This document shows positions 6,225 through 7,929 of a stretch of 7,929 nt of DNA, in pieces. The first letter of the stretch is position 1. Every line of letters starts with the position of its first letter. The translations under genes were made by a program, and so were the position numbers. Under the pieces are notes generated by a model that was given only the letters and a program-made list of their open reading frames with translations, made no database searches and was not told the DNA's origin. The DNA comes from PNKC01 sp038323265. Lineage in GTDB: Bacteria; Chloroflexota; Dehalococcoidia; Tepidiformales; Tepidiformaceae. The DNA lies in contig JBBQGT010000143.1 in assembly GCA_038323265.1 (NCBI GenBank), positions 1 through 7,929 on the forward strand, read 5' to 3'.

Positions 6225-6232
6225 TATATCCT
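6225..6232 (+). promoter_or_regulatory. Possible -10 region of the deacetylase gene
   Basis: TATATCCT contains two overlapping -10-like hexamers (TATATC, TATCCT). The latter ends ten bases before the ATG at 6243, the same spacing as in the ClC gene. No recognisable -35 is found and there is no Shine-Dalgarno between it and the start, so a very short leader or leaderless message is possible. Confidence 0.35.
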
Positions 6233-6242
6233 TAGTGGCGAT

Positions 6243-7265
6243 ATGAATCGGCGACCGTCATTTCTCCTGCTCGCCATCTTCTGTACTCTTGGAATCGCGG
6301 CAGTCGCCTGCATCGGCGACGACCCGGCGCCACGCGCGGTCGAGGACTCGCAGGCGGCGGTAGCTCTTGCGGCCGTGTCTGACACGGCCGTATTCCTTCC
6401 TCAAATCTCGCGCGACGGCCCCGCTGGCACTTTCCACTACACGGTCGTCACCGGGGACACGCTTTATTCTCTCTCCCTTCGCTATGGCACGACGGTTGCG
6501 AAAATCGTTGAACTGAACGGTCTGGGCAACGCTAGTGTCATTAATGTCGGCCAGGTACTGATCATGCCACTCGCCCCGCCACCGACAGCGACCCCCACAC
6601 GCACGCCGACCACTCAGCCGCAGTCACCGAGCCTCGTGGTTAACAACGGCTCCCGTGGGTCAGGGCAAGTTGCGCTCACCTTCGACATGGGCGGCCGGGT
6701 CGAACCCGCGCTCGACATCATGAATTACCTCATCGCCAACCGGATCCCTGCGACTATCTTCATTACCGGCTCGATGGCGGATAACGTCAACACAGATGCC
6801 GGCCGGGACGTACTGGCGCTCGTCGAAGCGAACCGCGACCTGTTTGACTTAGGCAACCACAGCTACTCTCATCCGCGGTTTACGGAACTCACGCCTGCTG
6901 AAATGCGCGCCGAGATCAGGGACACCGAGGCCGCGTTCGCGCGCTACTCGAGAATCGACGCCCGCCCCTACTTCCGCCCGCCTGAGGGCGCCTATAACGC
7001 TAACGTCCTGGCCGTGCTCGGTCCGCTCGGTTACACGCGGACGATCATGTGGGACGTCGATACTATCGACTGGCGGCCCGAATCCGAAGGCGGCCCGACC
7101 GCCGCCTTCATGACCGCGAAGGTCATCAATAACGCACAGGGTGGCAGCATCGTGCTGATGCATCTCGGCGGCTTCAATACGTACGAAGCCCTCCCGGGCA
7201 TGATCGCCGGCCTGCGCGCGAAGGGACTTACTCCGGTCAACATCAGCACGATGCTCGGCGATTAG
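6243..7265 (+). CDS. Lipoprotein with LysM and NodB polysaccharide deacetylase domains
   Basis: Predicted exported, lipid-anchored enzyme of 340 residues that removes acetyl groups from a cell-wall or extracellular polysaccharide. The N-terminus MNRR plus a hydrophobic stretch ends in a lipobox AVAC, with C23 as the lipidated residue. A LysM domain (~65-109, YTVVTGDTLYSLSLRYG...) should bind N-acetylglucosamine-containing glycan. A Pro/Thr-rich linker follows (~110-130, PTATPTRTPT). The NodB domain (~142-337) shows TFDMG (146-150), GNHSYSHP (204-211, metal ligands H206 and H210), FRPPEGAY (244-251), DVDTIDW (271-277) and IVLMH (303-307). The usual TFDDG has its second, metal-binding Asp replaced by Met (M149), while the catalytic-base Asp (D148) remains. 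Related TFDAG variants exist. It is probably monocistronic and convergent with the PRC-barrel gene. Activity and substrate (peptidoglycan, chitin-like or other) are not settled. Confidence 0.93.
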   Translation: MNRRPSFLLLAIFCTLGIAAVACIGDDPAPRAVEDSQAAVALAAVSDTAVFLPQISRDGPAGTFHYTVVTGDTLYSLSLRYGTTVAKIVELNGLGNASVINVGQVLIMPLAPPPTATPTRTPTTQPQSPSLVVNNGSRGSGQVALTFDMGGRVEPALDIMNYLIANRIPATIFITGSMADNVNTDAGRDVLALVEANRDLFDLGNHSYSHPRFTELTPAEMRAEIRDTEAAFARYSRIDARPYFRPPEGAYNANVLAVLGPLGYTRTIMWDVDTIDWRPESEGGPTAAFMTAKVINNAQGGSIVLMHLGGFNTYEALPGMIAGLRAKGLTPVNISTMLGD

Positions 7266-7429
7266 GATTCGCTTCATGCCGTGTTCTCTGGCAGCCGTAA
7301 TCCTCCCGTTGGCACAAGTTTGTCGGAAATTCACCATACGAAGGGTGTCATTTGGATGCGGCGTAGAGGCACCCGAAACAACGGAACACTGCTGGGGGCG
7401 AAGGACTTCGATGGCTTAGCGCGCCTGAC
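7266..7429. other. Convergent gap between the deacetylase and PRC-barrel genes
   Basis: Both neighbouring genes end here, so a bidirectional terminator would be expected. I find only a weak GGGTG/CACCC pairing with a long loop (~7345-7375) and no stem followed by a T-run on either strand. Termination may therefore depend on Rho or on structure I cannot see. There is no copy of the T-arm-like repeat. Confidence 0.4.
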
Positions 7430-7918
7430 TCATTCCTTCGGGTCAACGGGCGTTGACGTTACCGAAAATTCACCACTTAGCGCACCCATATCATTGGGGG
7501 TGAGAACCTGCCGCGGCCGGAGGAGGCCGAGGCGTAGCTTGCGGACGCGATACGCAGTTACGGTTCCGGCAGCGTCCACTTCGACGCCATCGATCCTTCC
7601 AAGCCGTTGTCCGTCCTTCGTAAACACGGGCCGCTTACGCAGTTCGCGGCCGGCTTCGAGTCGCGACAGTAGGGACTTGTCGTGCACCACAAGGTGGACA
7701 TCTTTCATGCTCTGAATCGTGAGTGCGTCCAGGTCGAACTTCCCAATTGCGGCTGCTGGGATCACCACGGAAAGCTCGGGAACCTCACCCTCGACCATCA
7801 CGACGAGCGATATTTGATGACCGGAAGGGTCGACAAGGATATCGACGGGACGGCCAATGACCTTCCCCAAGTCGGTGGCGAGAACCTTCCGCTTGGCGAT
7901 CGATTTCAACTTCAGCAT
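7430..7918 (-). CDS. Protein with two PRC-barrel domains
   Basis: A cytosolic protein of 162 residues with no signal peptide or membrane segment. It consists of two copies of the PRC-barrel fold, the beta-barrel also found in photosynthetic reaction centre H subunit and in the ribosome maturation factor RimM. The first copy spans ~10-70 (ATDLGKVIGRPVDILVDPSG). The second spans ~92-145 (PVFTKDGQRLGRIDGVEVD, then RPRQVLTPNDM). The shared pattern is a small 'x-G-x-x-I/L-G-x-x-x-D' turn followed by strands. Such stand-alone proteins are common in high-GC bacteria, are often stress related, and have no assigned activity; no RimM N-terminal domain is present. The start at 7918 gives MLKLKSIAKRKVL. 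Only 11 bases upstream are in the window, without a ribosome binding site. Confidence 0.85.
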   Translation of the reverse strand: MLKLKSIAKRKVLATDLGKVIGRPVDILVDPSGHQISLVVMVEGEVPELSVVIPAAAIGKFDLDALTIQSMKDVHLVVHDKSLLSRLEAGRELRKRPVFTKDGQRLGRIDGVEVDAAGTVTAYRVRKLRLGLLRPRQVLTPNDMGALSGEFSVTSTPVDPKE

Positions 7919-7929
7919 TCGAACGGAAC

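Larger units (their letters stand above)
5954..6242. other. Intergenic region between marR and the deacetylase, with repeat copy C
   Basis: No gene is supported. It contains a 6-bp stem CGTTGC/GCAACG with an 8-base loop (6007-6026), not followed by a T-run. It also contains a GCCTG/CAGGC inverted repeat (6077-6094), whose surroundings resemble the stretch next to copy B (both read TTCGCC...GGCAGGCA.TGG on the plus strand). Copy C of the T-arm-like repeat is at 6122-6164. The deacetylase -10 region is at the right end. Confidence 0.5.

Noticed and set aside
1..7929. Search for CRISPR arrays, transposases, integrases or a phage defence cluster
   Set aside because: No regularly spaced repeats and no mobile-element or nuclease genes were found. 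The dispersed repeats are too few and too far apart for an array.

Overview
The window is GC-rich bacterial chromosomal DNA. It holds five protein genes separated by unusually roomy intergenic gaps. Several features suggest a Chloroflexota or Thermomicrobia-like bacterium, though actinobacteria or a related high-GC lineage cannot be excluded. These are the high GC, the Pro/Thr-rich 'PTATPTRTPT' linker in a LysM-deacetylase lipoprotein, and start codons that sit directly behind -10 boxes without a Shine-Dalgarno sequence. The lineage is inferred; there is no rRNA or tRNA gene here to settle it.

Layout, left to right. (1) On the minus strand, running off the left edge, is an aminoglycoside/choline-kinase-like phosphotransferase (APH fold) with an apparently leaderless start at 905. 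(2) A ~700-base gap (906-1602) shows no convincing gene but contains hairpins and copy A of a repeat. (3) On the plus strand, 1603-2871, is a DUF2254 membrane protein whose stop codon lies inside a perfect 23-base palindrome. (4) A 464-base gap holds copy B of the repeat (inverted) and a well-formed regulated promoter. (5) On the plus strand, 3336-5378, is a ClC-type chloride channel/transporter with degenerate CBS and TrkA-C-like cytosolic domains. It is followed 56 bases later by a MarR-family regulator (5435-5953), very likely in one operon. (6) A 289-base gap holds copy C of the repeat. (7) On the plus strand, 6243-7265, is a lipoprotein with a LysM domain and a NodB polysaccharide deacetylase domain. 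(8) On the minus strand, 7430-7918, convergent with it, is a protein with two PRC-barrel domains.

How the parts may work together. The clearest functional unit is the clc-marR pair. A TTTACG-N17-TATGAT promoter has a 24-base inverted repeat covering its spacer and -10 box, which is what an autoregulated MarR operon would look like. The other genes look independent: envelope maintenance (DUF2254, deacetylase), small-molecule phosphorylation (APH) and a PRC-barrel protein of unknown partner.

The most unusual signal is outside the genes. A ~43-base element resembling the T-arm and 3' end of a tRNA occurs once in each of the three gaps longer than 280 bases, twice on the plus and once on the minus strand, at about 80-85% pairwise identity. 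None of the copies forms a complete tRNA.
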